From JAWKUK01 sp041398605 (GTDB lineage: Bacteria; Planctomycetota; UBA1135; GCA-002686595), in the NCBI GenBank assembly GCA_041398605.1, contig JAWKUK010000020.1, positions 62,001 to 126,000 on the forward strand: a DNA stretch of 64,000 bases. Direction: 5' to 3'. Positions 62,384 through 64,000 of this stretch are shown here, piece by piece; the first letter of the stretch is position 1; every line of letters starts with the position of its first letter. The notes beneath the pieces were generated by a model. That model worked only from the letters and a program-made list of their open reading frames with translations. It was not told the DNA's origin and ran no database searches. The position numbers and the translations under genes were made by a program.

Positions 62384-64000
62384 ATGGAACGTCCCGGGAT
62401 CGTCACGCGCAGCGCCCCGCCTGTGGACCGGGCCACCAGGGGCCCCCGCCGTTGCATCGGGGTTGTCGCCGCCCTGTGCGCGCTCACTGCGCCCGTGGCC
62501 CTCGTCGGCGCCCGCCCCGGCAGCCTCGACGACGCCTTCGTGGTGCTCGTCTCCGCGCGGAGCCTCGCATCGCGAGGGTACTTCGGCTGGGTGGAGTCGG
62601 GAGGGGACGCGGGTTGCACGAGCCTCCTGGATGTACTCCAGAAGGCCTTCGTGGTCGGCGCTACGGACCCGCTCGCTGCATCGGGCTGGCTCGGGCTCGC
62701 CTGGTTGGCGCTCGCGGCCGGGCTCGCAGGGGCCCTCTCCTGGTGGCTCTCTGCGGGCGTGGCGCCGACCATGCCGTTGCGAGCGCGCTGGCACGCCGCC
62801 CCGCGGCTCGCCCTCGCGCTGGCGGCGGCGCTGACCCCGGGGCTCGTCGAGGGCACCGCCTACTTCCTCGAGACCCCGCTCTTTGGCGCGCTCTGGGCCG
62901 TGTCGCTGGGCGCCGCGGCCGCGGCTCGACCTCGGGTCGCGTTTGGGCTCGCGCTGCTCCTGCCGCTCGCGCGGCCAGAGGGCCACGTCCTCGGGCCTGC
63001 GGCGTGGCTTGCGGCCGCCTTTGTCGCCGGGCGCTCGCCCCAGCGCATCGCGCGGGGCGCGGTGGCCGTCGTCCTGGCGCAGGCCCTGCTGCTCGGCGCG
63101 CGCGCCGCGCTCTTGGGCTCGCTGTTCCCCAGCAGCTACTACGCCAAGTCGAGCGACACGCTCTGGTTCGAGGTGCGTGACGGGCTCGACTACGTGGCCG
63201 CGTTCGGCGCGACCCCCGCGGGCGTCGCGCTCGGTCTCGCGGTCGCCCTGGGGCTCTCTAGCGCGCTTTGGTCCAGCGCGGGGCGCACCGCGGGGCCGAC
63301 CGCGCCCGAGCCTGCCTCGAGCGTCGCTCGCGGCGCGACGGTCGGGACCTGCAGGCCCCGGCGCCCGCTGGCCCTGGCAGCGCTCGGGCTCGTCGCGCTC
63401 GTGGTCGTCGTCGGCTCTGGGGGCGATGGCTACCTCGGCGCACGCCTGCTCATGCCGGCGACGCTCGCGCTCTGGTGCGCCGTCGCCGCGGCGGTGCCCC
63501 TCACGCGGACGGCGGCCCACGGCGGGGTCGAGCTCGGCGTGCTTGGGCTCGCCGCCCTCGCGTCCGCGCTCTTGGCGCTGTGGGTGCCGCTGGTCACGCC
63601 GCTCGATAGTGTGCGGGCCCTCGTCGCCGGCCCGACGGGGCTCGCTGCCTTTGCGCCCGACCGCGGCGTGACCCGGGCCCTCGAGGACGCGCTCGGACCG
63701 GCCAGCGCGCCTCGGGCGACTCCCCCCGACCCCATGGCCAGGGTCCTCGCGCACCGCCACGCGCAGCGCTTCGCCTGGTTCGCGCCGCACCTTGAGCTGC
63801 TCGATCTCACCGGCTTGACCGACCCCGAGGTCGCGCGCCTCCCCGCGCCCGGCCCGGTCCGCTTCGGCCGCGACGCGCTGGAGCTCGCGCTCGAATGCGG
63901 GGTCGGCGCGTTGCACCTCGACCACCAGCTCTGGCGCCCGCGGGCCTGGTGGAGCGAACCAGCGGTCGAGGCGCTCTCCGACCCCAGCGTCGCCGACGCA
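62384..64000 (+). CDS. AftB-like integral-membrane glycosyltransferase (GT-C fold), truncated by the window end
   Basis: 539 codons are open to the right edge with no stop. The features match the arabinofuranosyltransferase AftB-like group of GT-C enzymes, which use polyprenyl-phosphate sugars: SLDDAFVVLVSARSLAS in the first outer loop (the DD is the catalytic acidic pair), GDAGCTSLLDVLQ, LETPLFGALWAV, ARPEGHVLGPAAWL, FPSSYYAKSSDTLWFEVRDGLDYV, and SGGDGYLGARLLMP. About ten hydrophobic segments alternate with these loops, then a soluble C-terminal domain begins near residue 420. It would extend a cell-surface or exopolymer glycan from the periplasmic side. ATG 62384 is the first good start after the palindrome region. 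Confidence 0.8.
   Translation, partial: MERPGIVTRSAPPVDRATRGPRRCIGVVAALCALTAPVALVGARPGSLDDAFVVLVSARSLASRGYFGWVESGGDAGCTSLLDVLQKAFVVGATDPLAASGWLGLAWLALAAGLAGALSWWLSAGVAPTMPLRARWHAAPRLALALAAALTPGLVEGTAYFLETPLFGALWAVSLGAAAAARPRVAFGLALLLPLARPEGHVLGPAAWLAAAFVAGRSPQRIARGAVAVVLAQALLLGARAALLGSLFPSSYYAKSSDTLWFEVRDGLDYVAAFGATPAGVALGLAVALGLSSALWSSAGRTAGPTAPEPASSVARGATVGTCRPRRPLALAALGLVALVVVVGSGGDGYLGARLLMPATLALWCAVAAAVPLTRTAAHGGVELGVLGLAALASALLALWVPLVTPLDSVRALVAGPTGLAAFAPDRGVTRALEDALGPASAPRATPPDPMARVLAHRHAQRFAWFAPHLELLDLTGLTDPEVARLPAPGPVRFGRDALELALECGVGALHLDHQLWRPRAWWSEPAVEALSDPSVADA

Overview
The window is a high-GC (roughly 70 percent by eye), gene-dense bacterial chromosome segment with no phage, IS element, rRNA or CRISPR. 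Several features point to Planctomycetota, probably a high-GC lineage outside the well-studied Pirellula group: a Pirellula/Verrucomicrobium-type dehydrogenase + HEAT + cytochrome c fusion (36697-40167), two secreted proteins sharing a tail with an FQxW(Y/H)RD motif that I associate with planctomycetes, many secreted mosaic or lipoproteins, two sulfatase-fold proteins, and almost no Shine-Dalgarno sites. The taxon is an inference from gene families; no rRNA or marker tree is available here.

Layout. 1-7.8 kb is housekeeping: the start of a LolC/E-type permease after lysS (minus), tRNA-Ala(GGC), leuS, then a tldE-tldD protease pair. 8.1-17.3 kb holds a 2226-residue secreted mosaic protein overlapping nnrE, followed by a cysteine-rich secreted protein with a strong terminator. 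17.6-25.9 kb has a thioredoxin-fold protein without its cysteines, a YwqK/MORN-type protein, and a minus-strand ECF sigma / membrane carboxypeptidase-regulatory-like / TPR operon facing a YceI gene and a membrane protein. 25.9-33.4 kb contains a prolyl oligopeptidase translationally coupled to an SPFH zinc-ribbon protein (YdjI-like), a divergent double-zinc-ribbon membrane protein (YdjG-like), an outer-membrane efflux lipoprotein broken by two frameshifts, and an EamA transporter.

33.6-41.2 kb is the most interesting part. A MamK-like bacterial actin follows a small coiled-coil protein whose C-terminal domain reappears on a degenerate GGDEF protein about 6 kb downstream. This suggests a cytoskeletal filament with at least two dedicated partners and no other magnetosome genes. 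A DUF3810-type membrane metallopeptidase and the dehydrogenase-cytochrome fusion lie between them.

41.3-51 kb carries secreted oxidoreductase and surface genes: a soluble sugar dehydrogenase, two non-formylglycine sulfatase-fold proteins, an AsmA-like protein, a pentaheme cytochrome and a lamin-tail protein. 51.1-58.5 kb returns to metabolism: a YwqK lipoprotein coupled to glyA, a HAD phosphatase, an 87-residue basic protein, purC-mtnA, and a divergent aroA. 58.6-62.1 kb is a 1146-residue lipoprotein. The right edge cuts an AftB-like membrane glycosyltransferase (62384 onward).

Most operons are two or three genes. ATGA/GTGA overlaps (sigma/membrane protein, SPFH/oligopeptidase, mosaic/nnrE, YwqK/glyA) mark translational coupling, and GC-rich hairpins close many convergent or tandem boundaries.
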